Positions 1 through 5,540 of a DNA stretch of 6,144 nt are shown piece after piece. Below the pieces are notes generated by a model that was given only the letters and a program-made list of their open reading frames with translations, ran no database searches and was not told where the DNA came from. Positions within the stretch are counted from its first letter, which is position 1. Each line of letters opens with the position of its first letter. The translations under genes and the position numbers were made by a program. Location: NCBI GenBank assembly GCA_015494005.1, contig WGCB01000199.1, forward strand, positions 1 through 6,144, written 5' to 3'. The stretch is from Caldilineaceae bacterium (GTDB lineage Bacteria; Chloroflexota; Anaerolineae; Caldilineales; Caldilineaceae).

Positions 1-1106
1 GCCCCCAGGAGGCCCGATCCCATCGCCCCCCGGAGATTCTGCGGAGAAGCGGGATGTTTCAGCGCCATGAGGGATACAGCAGCACCCCCTTGAACCCTCG
101 CTACACCTTTGAGACCTTCGTGGTGGGCAGCCACAACCGCCTGGCCCACGCCGCAGCCAAGTCGGTGGCCGAGCGGCCGGGCCATCAGTTCAATCCCCTC
201 TTCGTCTACGGCGGGGTAGGCCTGGGCAAGACCCATCTGCTCCACGCCATCGGCCACGAGATGCTGGAGCGGAACCTGCGGGTCCTCTACTGCTCGTCGG
301 AGCAGTTCACCAACGACCTGATCAGCGCCATCCGCAACCAGAGCACCGAGGAGTTTCGCAACAAGTACCGGGAGATCGACCTCCTCCTCATCGACGATAT
401 CCAGTTCATCGGTGGCAAGGAGAGCACCCAGGAAGAATTCTTCCACACCTTCAACCACCTGCACGCGGCCGGGCGCCAGGTGGTGATCAGCAGTGACCGT
501 CCGCCCAAGGAGATCGCCACCCTGGAGGCTCGCCTGCGCAGCCGCTTCGAGGGCGGGCTTCAGGTGGACATCTCCCCGCCGGATCTGGAGACCCGGGTGG
601 CCATCCTCCAGGCCAAAGCCGCCGCCATGGGCACCTACGTCCCCACGGACGTGCTCATGCTGGTGGCGGAGCGGGTGGAGAGCAACATCCGAGAGCTGGA
701 GGGAGCCCTGAACCGGCTGATCCTGCAGGCACCCCTGCACAAGGCTCCCCTGAACCGCCAGGTGGCGGAGGCCATCCTGGACGACCTGATCCCCCAGCGG
801 CGGCCCCGGGAACCCCAGAGCGTGGTGCGGATCGTGGCCGAGCACTTCCGGCTCACCACGGAGGAGCTCACTGGGCGCAAGCGCACCAAGGACATCGCCC
901 ACGCCCGGCAGGTGGCCATGTACCTGCTGCGGGAGGAGAACGACCTCTCCCTGCCCGCCATCGGGGACATCCTGGGTGGCCGGGACCACAGCACGGTCCG
1001 CTACGGGGTGGAGAAGGTGACCGAGGATCTGGCCAAAGACGAGGCCCTGCGCCGGGACATCACCGCCCTGCGGGAGAAGATCTACGCGCCTCCCGGCAGC
1101 TTCTGA
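1..1106 (+). CDS. dnaA: Chromosomal replication initiator protein DnaA (5' partial)
   Basis: DnaA is the AAA+ ATPase that binds DnaA boxes at the origin, melts the DNA and loads the helicase. Counting from the ATG at 54, domain III starts near residue 14 (NPRYTFETFVVG). Walker A GGVGLGKT is at 53-60, Walker B LLIDD at 111-115, sensor 1 ISSDRPP at 145-151, the arginine-finger region RLRSRFEGGL at 160-169 and sensor 2 NIRELEGALNRL at 211-222. Domain IV follows from about 253, with the DnaA signature GGRDHSTV at 308-315. The ATG at 54 is probably internal: the frame stays open upstream to position 3 and encodes a Pro/Arg-rich stretch like a domain II linker, and 350 residues would lack domain I of the usual 440-500 residue protein. 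I therefore call it truncated by the window edge. The stop is the TGA at 1104. Identity is essentially certain; only the start is unknown. Confidence 0.96.
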   Translation, partial: PQEARSHRPPEILRRSGMFQRHEGYSSTPLNPRYTFETFVVGSHNRLAHAAAKSVAERPGHQFNPLFVYGGVGLGKTHLLHAIGHEMLERNLRVLYCSSEQFTNDLISAIRNQSTEEFRNKYREIDLLLIDDIQFIGGKESTQEEFFHTFNHLHAAGRQVVISSDRPPKEIATLEARLRSRFEGGLQVDISPPDLETRVAILQAKAAAMGTYVPTDVLMLVAERVESNIRELEGALNRLILQAPLHKAPLNRQVAEAILDDLIPQRRPREPQSVVRIVAEHFRLTTEELTGRKRTKDIAHARQVAMYLLREENDLSLPAIGDILGGRDHSTVRYGVEKVTEDLAKDEALRRDITALREKIYAPPGSF

Positions 1107-1130
1107 GCCTGGAGAACAGCCCATCCTAGC

Positions 1131-1160
1131 AGCGACCGCTCTGCCCGGGCGGTCGTTGTT
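1131..1160 (+). terminator. Possible dnaA intrinsic terminator hairpin
   Basis: About 25 bases after the dnaA stop, arms at 1131-1139 and 1149-1157 (core CGACCGC/GCGGTCG) form a 9-bp stem with one G-T wobble and a 9-base loop. It is followed only by a broken T run (TTGTT). The stem is GC-rich and well placed, but the weak T tract makes it a modest call. Confidence 0.45.
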
Positions 1161-1170
1161 GATCCCGAGG

Positions 1171-1245
1171 CCAGCCCTGATTCGACTCCCAACCCACCTC
1201 CCGATCCGGCAGGTCCGGGACAGGGCTGGAAGCCAGCAGGGCTTC
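1171..1245. repeat. Inverted repeat and nested small hairpin upstream of recA
   Basis: CCAGCCCTG at 1171-1179 is matched by its perfect reverse complement CAGGGCTGG at 1221-1229. A second small hairpin, GAAGCC/GGCTTC, lies at 1229-1245 with loop AGCAG, and CAGGGCT occurs twice (1221 and 1237). These lie upstream of the predicted recA promoter, so they would belong to the dnaA trailer or be regulatory DNA. Function unknown. Confidence 0.35.
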
Positions 1246-1254
1246 TAAATCGTT

Positions 1255-1283
1255 TTGCAAAATCAGGGCATGTAAAGTAAACT
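1255..1283 (+). promoter_or_regulatory. Predicted sigma70-type promoter of recA
   Basis: A -35-like TTGCAA at 1255-1260 and a -10-like TAAACT at 1278-1283 are separated by 17 bases. The region is AT-rich against a GC-rich background. Transcription would start near 1290, leaving a leader of about 64 bases before recA. The -10 matches the consensus at only 4 of 6 positions, so the call rests on spacing and context. Confidence 0.5.
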
Positions 1284-1294
1284 GATAAGTGTAC
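1277..1294. promoter_or_regulatory. Candidate operator (possible SOS/LexA box) of recA
   Basis: An 18-bp imperfect palindrome, GTAAACTGATAAGTGTAC, has 14 of 18 positions symmetric (pattern GTAnACTnATnAGTnTAC). It overlaps the predicted -10 element and start site of recA, where a repressor would block polymerase. recA is a LexA target in most bacteria, so LexA is the obvious candidate. The sequence does not match the Bacillus-type CGAAC-N4-GTTCG box, and only loosely resembles the E. coli CTGT-N8-ACAG box. Confidence 0.45.
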
Positions 1295-1353
1295 AGAAAA
1301 AAGCGCATCGCTCTGGATCCAGGGCGATCTTTCGGCAGGCTCGGAGTGGATGG

Positions 1354-2451
1354 ATGGCAAAGAACGGCCGTCAGAAGGCACTGGAAACGACCCTAGCGAC
1401 CCTGAACAAGCGCTTCGGGGAAGGCATCATCATGAAGCTGGGAGACGCCTCCCGGCTGGACGTGGAGGCCATCCCCACCGGCAGCCTCAGCCTGGACATC
1501 GCACTGGGCGTGGGCGGCGTCCCCAGAGGGCGCATCGTCGAGATCTACGGCCCGGAAAGCTCCGGCAAGACCACCCTCTGCCTCCACGTGGTGGCCGAGG
1601 CCCAGCAGCAAGGGGGCATCTGCGGCTTCGTGGACGTGGAGCACGCCCTGGACCCCGCCTACGCCCGCAAGATCGGCGTGGACGTGGAGAACCTCTACAT
1701 CAGCCAGCCCGACACCGGCGAGCAGGCCCTGGAGATCGCCGAGGCTCTGGTCCGCTCCGGCGCCATGGACGTGGTGGTGGTGGACAGCGTGGCCGCCCTG
1801 GTCCCCCGAGCCGAGATCGAGGGCGAAATGGGTGACAGCCATGTGGGCCTCCAGGCCCGGCTCATGAGCCAGGCCCTGCGCAAGCTGGTGGGCGCCGTCA
1901 AGACCAGCGGCACCTGCCTCATCTTCACCAACCAGCTGCGCCAGAAGATCGGCGTCATGTTCGGCAACCCAGAGACCACCTCCGGCGGCATGGCCCTCAA
2001 GTTCTACGCCAGCGTCCGCCTGGACGTGCGCCGCATCCAGAGCATCAAGCAGGGCAGCGACGTCATCGGCAACCGCACCCGGGTCACCGTGCGCAAGAAC
2101 AAGGTGGCTCCCCCCTTCAAGGTGGCCGAGTTCGACATCATGTACAACGAGGGCATCAGCAAGGTGGGCGACCTCCTGGACCTGGGCGTGGAGTACGACG
2201 TGATCACCAAGCGAGGGGCTTTCTACAGCTACGGGGATCTGCGCTTGGGACAGGGGCGGCACAACGCCAAGACCTATCTCATGGAGAACCAGGCGTTAGC
2301 TCAGGAAATCGATGCTCGGCTGCGGGAACTTGTGGGCCTGCCGGTGAATTTGGATGTCAAAAGCGAGGTGACGGCCAGGCTACCGAATGAGTCGCCAGAA
2401 GCCCAGTCCCAGAACGGTCAGGTAGCTGCTGCTTCCGAGGCAGCGGCCTAG
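1354..2451 (+). CDS. recA: Recombinase RecA
   Basis: RecA forms ATP-dependent filaments on single-stranded DNA, drives strand exchange in homologous recombination and activates LexA cleavage in the SOS response. The 365 residues are a normal full length. Walker A GPESSGKT is at 66-73, the catalytic Glu96 sits in DVEHALD, and Walker B VVVVDS is at 140-145. The L1 loop is around 156-165 ([10 protein letters not shown]) and Gln194 precedes the L2 loop (about 195-211). The RecA signature ALKFYASVR is at 214-222, and Lys248 and Lys250 lie in [10 protein letters not shown]. Numbering follows the E. coli protein almost exactly in the core. The C-terminal ~25 residues are Ala/Gln-rich and variable, as is usual. 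The ATG at 1354 is preceded by GGAG at 1343-1346 with 7-base spacing. It has its own predicted promoter and a strong hairpin after the stop, so it is probably monocistronic. No intein or disruption is seen. Confidence 0.99.
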   Translation: MAKNGRQKALETTLATLNKRFGEGIIMKLGDASRLDVEAIPTGSLSLDIALGVGGVPRGRIVEIYGPESSGKTTLCLHVVAEAQQQGGICGFVDVEHALDPAYARKIGVDVENLYISQPDTGEQALEIAEALVRSGAMDVVVVDSVAALVPRAEIEGEMGDSHVGLQARLMSQALRKLVGAVKTSGTCLIFTNQLRQKIGVMFGNPETTSGGMALKFYASVRLDVRRIQSIKQGSDVIGNRTRVTVRKNKVAPPFKVAEFDIMYNEGISKVGDLLDLGVEYDVITKRGAFYSYGDLRLGQGRHNAKTYLMENQALAQEIDARLRELVGLPVNLDVKSEVTARLPNESPEAQSQNGQVAAASEAAA

Positions 2452-2471
2452 CCAGAGACGATCCAGCACTC

Positions 2472-2508
2472 AAAAAGGGGTCCTCTACAAGTTGTAGAGG
2501 ACCCCTTT
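2472..2508. terminator. Bidirectional intrinsic terminator between convergent recA and comFC
   Basis: Arms at 2474-2488 and 2494-2508 are perfect reverse complements (15 bp, core GGGGTCCTCTAC), with a loop of AAGTT that could itself pair further. It lies 20 bases after the recA stop and 24 bases beyond the comFC stop. Read on the minus strand the stem runs into TTTTT (A run 2472-2476), an ideal tail for comFC. Read on the plus strand it ends in TTTGG, a weaker tail for recA. Confidence 0.88.
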
Positions 2509-2531
2509 GGATCTTCGGACAGACTCCCAGT

Positions 2532-3278
2532 CTAGGGCAAACTTTCTTGAAAAGGCGGCATGGCCAAAGCCAAGCCGTAGACTGCCTTCGCTCCAGCATC
2601 CACGAGGGCCTGTGCGCAGGCTTCCATGGTGGCGCCGGTGGTGTAGACATCGTCAACGAGCAAGACGCAACGGTCCCGCACCTGGGGATCTGCCCGAAAG
2701 GCATCGGCCACATTCGAGCGACGCTCTTCACGGGAAAGCTTGGTCTGGGATTGGGTTTGGCGCTGCCGGGTTAACCATGTCGGCATTATGGCCAGTCCTT
2801 TCTGCTTGGCAAAGGCTGCCGCCAAAAGCGCCGACTGATTGTATCCGCGTTCCGCATACCGGGCAGGATGCAGTGGAATGGGAACAACAGCGTCTGTCGT
2901 TCGCAGGACCGCAGACCACTCCTCGGTGTTAGTTGCCGCGATCAAGTACCGGGCTAGAAGTGCGCCCAAGTCGGGAAGATTTTCATACTTCAAAGCATGG
3001 ATGGCTGCTCGAAGCGGACCTCCGTAGAGGGCCGCGGCACGGGTGAACTGCAGCGCCACTGGGGCGCTATCCTGGCAGACGGGGCAGAGATCGATAGCCC
3101 CCACCACGTTGCGTCCACAGCGTTGACAGACGTGATCCCCTGCCGGTACGACTTCCTGAGCACAGTGAGGACAGAACAACCATCCCCACCGTCCGCAAGA
3201 AACGCAACGCGGTGGGAAAAGGAAATCCAAGATCAGCCGATTGAGATCATGTAAACGAGGTGCAACGGAAGCAAACAT
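2532..3278 (-). CDS. comFC: ComF family protein (ComFC-like, zinc-finger plus phosphoribosyltransferase fold)
   Basis: ComFC-family proteins (GntX in E. coli) are cytoplasmic and are needed for natural transformation or use of external DNA. The N-terminal ~70 residues carry four Cys-X2-Cys pairs (C25/C28, C36/C39, C51/C54, C65/C68), fitting zinc binding. A type I phosphoribosyltransferase-like domain follows: VPIPLHPARYAERGYNQS at 132-149, LTRQRQTQSQTKLSREER at 169-186, and the PRPP-loop motif VLLVDDVYTTGAT at 205-217. The 248 residues match the family length. No clear ribosome binding site precedes the ATG at 3278; the upstream bases are C-rich. Translation may be coupled to the pilin-like gene ending 49 bases upstream on the same strand, as no terminator separates them. 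It is convergent with recA. The family assignment is firm; the exact biochemical activity of the family is less settled. Confidence 0.94.
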   Translation of the reverse strand: MFASVAPRLHDLNRLILDFLFPPRCVSCGRWGWLFCPHCAQEVVPAGDHVCQRCGRNVVGAIDLCPVCQDSAPVALQFTRAAALYGGPLRAAIHALKYENLPDLGALLARYLIAATNTEEWSAVLRTTDAVVPIPLHPARYAERGYNQSALLAAAFAKQKGLAIMPTWLTRQRQTQSQTKLSREERRSNVADAFRADPQVRDRCVLLVDDVYTTGATMEACAQALVDAGAKAVYGLALAMPPFQESLP

Positions 3279-3327
3279 GGCTGTGCTGCCGGGGAGGTCT
3301 CAAAAAGGCTACAAAGAGAAGGAACAG

Positions 3328-3540
3328 TTAGAGGGGCCAATGAAGGATCGCAGTCACCAGGTCAACTTGAAGGCCTGCACCTTCCTCGGGAAACCATGTC
3401 TGAAGGAGGTCGTTGATGAGGGTTCGGAGATCGTCTCCCATAATCAGCAAAATAGACAGAACCACAATGCCCACCAGTATGATCATCAACGCAAATTCGA
3501 TAAAACTCTGTCCCTGCCGGCCGGTTGGTAATCTGGACAT
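3328..3540 (-). CDS. Flp/type IVb pilin-like small prepilin
   Basis: This 70-residue protein has a class III (type IV prepilin) signal. A short positively charged leader ends in Gly10, followed by QSFIEF with Glu at mature position +5, then a hydrophobic helix at about residues 17-34 (ALMIILVGIVVLSILLIM) and a short amphipathic tail. Flp pilins have the same plan: 50-70 residues, cleavage by a TadV-type peptidase, and E at +5 usually followed by Y (here F). It would be membrane-inserted and assembled into thin pili. I chose the ATG at 3540 because the frame upstream runs through a strong terminator (3630-3668) and encodes nothing pilin-like, and because GGTGG lies 8 bases before this ATG. comFC follows 49 bases downstream. 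No Tad secretion genes are in the window. A TadE-like minor pilin is the main alternative. Confidence 0.75.
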   Translation of the reverse strand: MSRLPTGRQGQSFIEFALMIILVGIVVLSILLIMGDDLRTLINDLLQTWFPEEGAGLQVDLVTAILHWPL

Positions 3541-3548
3541 AAACAAAT

Positions 3549-3553
3549 CCACC
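3549..3553 (-). promoter_or_regulatory. Ribosome binding site that supports the pilin start at 3540
   Basis: On the minus strand GGTGG (within GGGGTGGA) lies 8 bases upstream of the ATG at 3540. It supports this start over upstream in-frame ATGs at 3600 and 3708, which have no comparable site. Confidence 0.5.
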
Positions 3554-3629
3554 CCGTATTGCCCCAACTTTGTGTTCCCCGAGCTATGCCCACTACGCAT
3601 ACGCAATCTATTCGACGAACCATTGTCCC

Positions 3630-3668
3630 AAAAAAAGGTAGGAAGTGCAAAAATGCACTTCCTACCTT
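3630..3668 (-). terminator. Strong intrinsic terminator of the response regulator gene
   Basis: Arms at 3635-3649 and 3654-3668 are perfect reverse complements (15 bp, core GGTAGGAAGTGCA) with a four-base loop. Read on the minus strand, the stem passes into a run of seven T (A run 3630-3636). It lies 56 bases past the stop of the response regulator gene, so it ends that transcript and insulates the pilin gene downstream. Confidence 0.9.
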
Positions 3669-3724
3669 CAGCAATGGAGGGACCAACAAACCAACCAGGA
3701 GGAAACACTGAAAAGGGAAGTAAA

Positions 3725-4465
3725 TTACAAGCCAGTGGCTGTGTCCTCTAGCCGGACCCAGCCGCGTCGCAGAGCCAACACCGCCGCCTGAGTGCGATCG
3801 TTGACGGCTAATTTCCGCAAGATGCTGCTCATGTGATTCTTCACAGTCTGTCGACTGATACCGAGAATGTGGGCAATCTCCTTGTTGCTTGCCCCCCGCG
3901 TAATGTACTGGAGGATCTCCATCTCCCGAGGGCTGAGAGGCATGAACATCTCATCCGGAGATTCATCGAAGACTGCCAGCTCCTCGAACTGACGGAGCAT
4001 CCATCGAGCCACCTGCGGCCGATTCATGACTTCGTCGCCAATCACATAGTTGTTCTTGGCAACGGCTCGGATGGCTGGAATCAACTCGCTCGGCATGACA
4101 TCCTTCGGGTAATAGGCGGCCGCTCCGGCTCGCAATGCGTGGAACAGCTGCTCATCATCGTGATAGGCCGTGAGGATGATAACGCCCGTGCTACTGCACT
4201 TGGCATTGTTCTTGATCTCTCGGGTGGCTTGGAGGCCGTTCTTGGTGGGCAGATTGATGTCCATCAAGATCACGTTCGGCACCATCTCAATGGCCCGTTC
4301 CACAGCCTCGCCACCGTCATTGATCTCGGCGATCACCCGAAAATCAGCTTCGCCTTCCAAAACTCGCCGCAGCCCTTGACCAAACAAGGGATGATCCTCG
4401 ACGATCATGATGCGGATGAGTTCCTGTTCCAGGTCATTCATCGGACTAGTTGGGATACCTGTCAT
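3725..4465 (-). CDS. NarL/FixJ-family response regulator transcription factor
   Basis: This is a two-component response regulator: phosphorylation of the receiver domain controls DNA binding by a LuxR-type helix-turn-helix. Numbering from the upstream ATG at 4492, the receiver domain spans about 26-145, with acidic residues E32/D33, phospho-acceptor D78 in VILMDINLP, T108 in IILTAY and K130 in YYPKD. A linker of about 40 residues leads to the LuxR_C domain at 185-245 (LSPREMEILQYITRG, then SNKEIAHILGISRQTVKNH). All key residues are present. I set the start at the ATG at 4465 because GGAG lies 7 bases upstream; the ATG at 4492 (255 residues) has no such site, and 4441 is another possibility. 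No histidine kinase gene is in the window, so it is an orphan here and its signal is unknown. It is followed by a strong terminator. Confidence 0.95.
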   Translation of the reverse strand: MTGIPTSPMNDLEQELIRIMIVEDHPLFGQGLRRVLEGEADFRVIAEINDGGEAVERAIEMVPNVILMDINLPTKNGLQATREIKNNAKCSSTGVIILTAYHDDEQLFHALRAGAAAYYPKDVMPSELIPAIRAVAKNNYVIGDEVMNRPQVARWMLRQFEELAVFDESPDEMFMPLSPREMEILQYITRGASNKEIAHILGISRQTVKNHMSSILRKLAVNDRTQAAVLALRRGWVRLEDTATGL

Positions 4466-4472
4466 GCTTCCG

Positions 4473-4476
4473 CTCC
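4473..4476 (-). promoter_or_regulatory. Ribosome binding site that decides the response regulator start
   Basis: Minus-strand GGAG lies 7 bases before the ATG at 4465. The alternative ATG at 4492 is preceded by GTTGTCATCAC, which has no Shine-Dalgarno match. Confidence 0.6.
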
Positions 4477-4597
4477 GTCGCAATTGATCCATGTGATGAC
4501 AACGTCTAAGAATGCTCGGTCAGCCAAGTCGACTGGCAGATTCGTTGCCTGGAGTATAGCATCCACTTTCGGACGTTTCAACCGAACATCGCCCGCT

Positions 4598-4622
4598 AAT
4601 ATACGTATGACAATACCCGTAT
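4598..4622. promoter_or_regulatory. Tandem short palindromes, possible operator pair
   Basis: Within the divergent intergenic region, ATACGTAT (4601-4608, perfect palindrome) and ATACCCGTAT (4613-4622, ATAC/GTAT arms around CC) lie with centres 13 bases apart in an AT-rich patch. They sit in the predicted leader of the response regulator gene and could bind a dimeric regulator, including the regulator itself. This is suggestive only, since short palindromes arise by chance. Confidence 0.25.
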
Positions 4623-4672
4623 CTGCCATTTTTCAGCCATTTCACCCGGGTTTTCCGCGCTTTCCCCTACGC

Positions 4673-4702
4673 AATACACGATCAAGCCGAACATTATGTC
4701 AA
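4673..4702 (-). promoter_or_regulatory. Possible promoter of the response regulator gene
   Basis: On the minus strand a perfect -35 TTGACA (4702-4697) is followed after 18 bases by TGTATT (4678-4673), which matches the -10 consensus at 4 of 6 positions. Transcription would start near 4666, giving a leader of about 200 bases before the ATG at 4465. A closer promoter cannot be excluded. Confidence 0.4.
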
Positions 4703-4743
4703 ACGGCAAAAAGCCTCGAAATCGCCCACCAACTGGTACTGTG

Positions 4744-4773
4744 TTGCAGGGCAAGGTCACAGAGTGCTATAAT
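4744..4773 (+). promoter_or_regulatory. Predicted extended -10 promoter of the zinc-ribbon gene
   Basis: A perfect -10 TATAAT at 4768-4773 is preceded directly by TGC (extended -10 TGn). A -35-like TTGCAG at 4744-4749 lies 18 bases upstream. Transcription would start near 4780, about 20-35 bases before the gene. This is the best promoter match in the window. Confidence 0.75.
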
Positions 4774-4801
4774 CTTACACAGCAGTTGACCTGGAAATGC
4801 C

Positions 4802-5521
4802 ATGAAAGGAACCGACGTGAGTCGAGCGAAAACGCTGTACAAGTTACAGGAAATCGATATCTTTCAAGCCAAGGTTCGCCGCCGGTTGCTCGCCCTGCAG
4901 AAAGTTCTGACCGGAAATGACGCGATCGAAAAGGCACGCGGAGAAGTGGAGGCGCTGGAAGCGGAGGTGCAGAGCTGGCAACAGGCCCACCGGGACGCTG
5001 AGCTGGAGTCGGAAAGCCTGGAAACGCGCATCCGAGAGGCCGAACAACGCTTGATGAGCGGCGCTATCCACAACCCCAAGGAGCTGGAATCCCTGCAAGC
5101 CAGCATTGCCGCCCTCCGCCGGCAAAAGACGGGAGCGGAAGACCAAGGAGTGAAGGCACTGGAGACGCTGGAGACACTCCAGGCCACATTGGAAAAGAAA
5201 CGTGCCGCCCTAGAAAATCTCGAAAAGGCATGGCAGACCAAGCGGGCTGAATACCAACAGGAGCTGACCAAGCGAAAGCAGGAATACGTCTACCTGAAAC
5301 GCGCCAGAGCAACCCTGGCCCAGTCCCTGGACGAAGCCACCCTGGAGCGATACGAGTTCCTGCGCAAACGAAAGCAGGGCCGGGCAGTGGCCAAGCTCAC
5401 GGACGAAACCTGCAGCGCCTGCTACATGCAGGTCCCCAAAAGCATCGCCAGCGCAGCCTACAGCGACAAAGACGAACTCGTCCTCTGCCCCAACTGCGGA
5501 CGCATCCTCTGGCTGGGCTGA
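4802..5521 (+). CDS. Coiled-coil protein with C4 zinc ribbon (CT398-like family)
   Basis: The 239 residues fit the zinc-ribbon family named after Chlamydia CT398. Residues ~10-195 are a long charged antiparallel coiled coil rich in Glu, Lys, Arg, Leu and Ala, interrupted by the family's conserved motif NPKELESLQ at 91-99. The C-terminus is a zinc ribbon with C204-X2-C207 and C229-X2-C232 (CPNCGRIL). It is probably cytoplasmic, with no signal peptide or membrane segment. The function of the family is poorly defined; a role in nucleic-acid or protein-complex binding is inferred from the fold. It has its own extended -10 promoter. The start is uncertain: the ATG at 4802 has only a weak GGA before it, while the GTG at 4817, five codons in, has AAAGGA 6 bases upstream and begins VSRAKTLYKLQEID, closer to where family members typically begin. 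It converges on the next gene with 19 bases between stops. Confidence 0.88.
   Translation: MKGTDVSRAKTLYKLQEIDIFQAKVRRRLLALQKVLTGNDAIEKARGEVEALEAEVQSWQQAHRDAELESESLETRIREAEQRLMSGAIHNPKELESLQASIAALRRQKTGAEDQGVKALETLETLQATLEKKRAALENLEKAWQTKRAEYQQELTKRKQEYVYLKRARATLAQSLDEATLERYEFLRKRKQGRAVAKLTDETCSACYMQVPKSIASAAYSDKDELVLCPNCGRILWLG
4805..4810 (+). promoter_or_regulatory. Ribosome binding site favouring an alternative GTG start at 4817
   Basis: AAAGGA lies 6 bases before the in-frame GTG at 4817 and is a better Shine-Dalgarno match than the GGA before the ATG at 4802. If used, the protein is 234 residues. Confidence 0.45.
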
Positions 5522-5540
5522 TCCCCTCCCGCCCCCCTGC

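Noticed and set aside
54..1106. ATG at 54 as the true dnaA start
   Set aside because: The frame is open to the window edge and the protein would lack domain I; a start upstream of the window is more likely.
1253..1262. Perfect 10-bp palindrome TTTTGCAAAA upstream of recA
   Set aside because: It overlaps the -35 element and is short and AT-rich; the later 18-bp palindrome over the -10 is the stronger operator candidate.
1350..1835. Alternative ATG at 1350 opening a 161-codon frame
   Set aside because: It is a frame-shifted shadow of recA, rich in Arg, Gly and Pro, with no domain.
1393..2262. 289-codon open frame antisense to recA
   Set aside because: Its composition (His, Ala, Val, Leu, Asp rich) is what the reverse frame of a GC3-rich gene gives; there is no recognisable domain, and recA on the other strand is certain.
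3541..3629. Promoter for the pilin gene between its start and the upstream terminator
   Set aside because: One should exist here, but I found only weak matches (for example TAGATT with no good -35), so I do not call it.
3833..4789. 318-codon plus-strand frame opposite the response regulator
   Set aside because: It lies over the well-supported response regulator and its promoter region, and its translation shows no domain.
5065..5074. CTATCCACA, one mismatch from the DnaA box TTATCCACA
   Set aside because: It is a single copy inside the coiled-coil coding sequence with no cluster around it, so it is not evidence of an origin.
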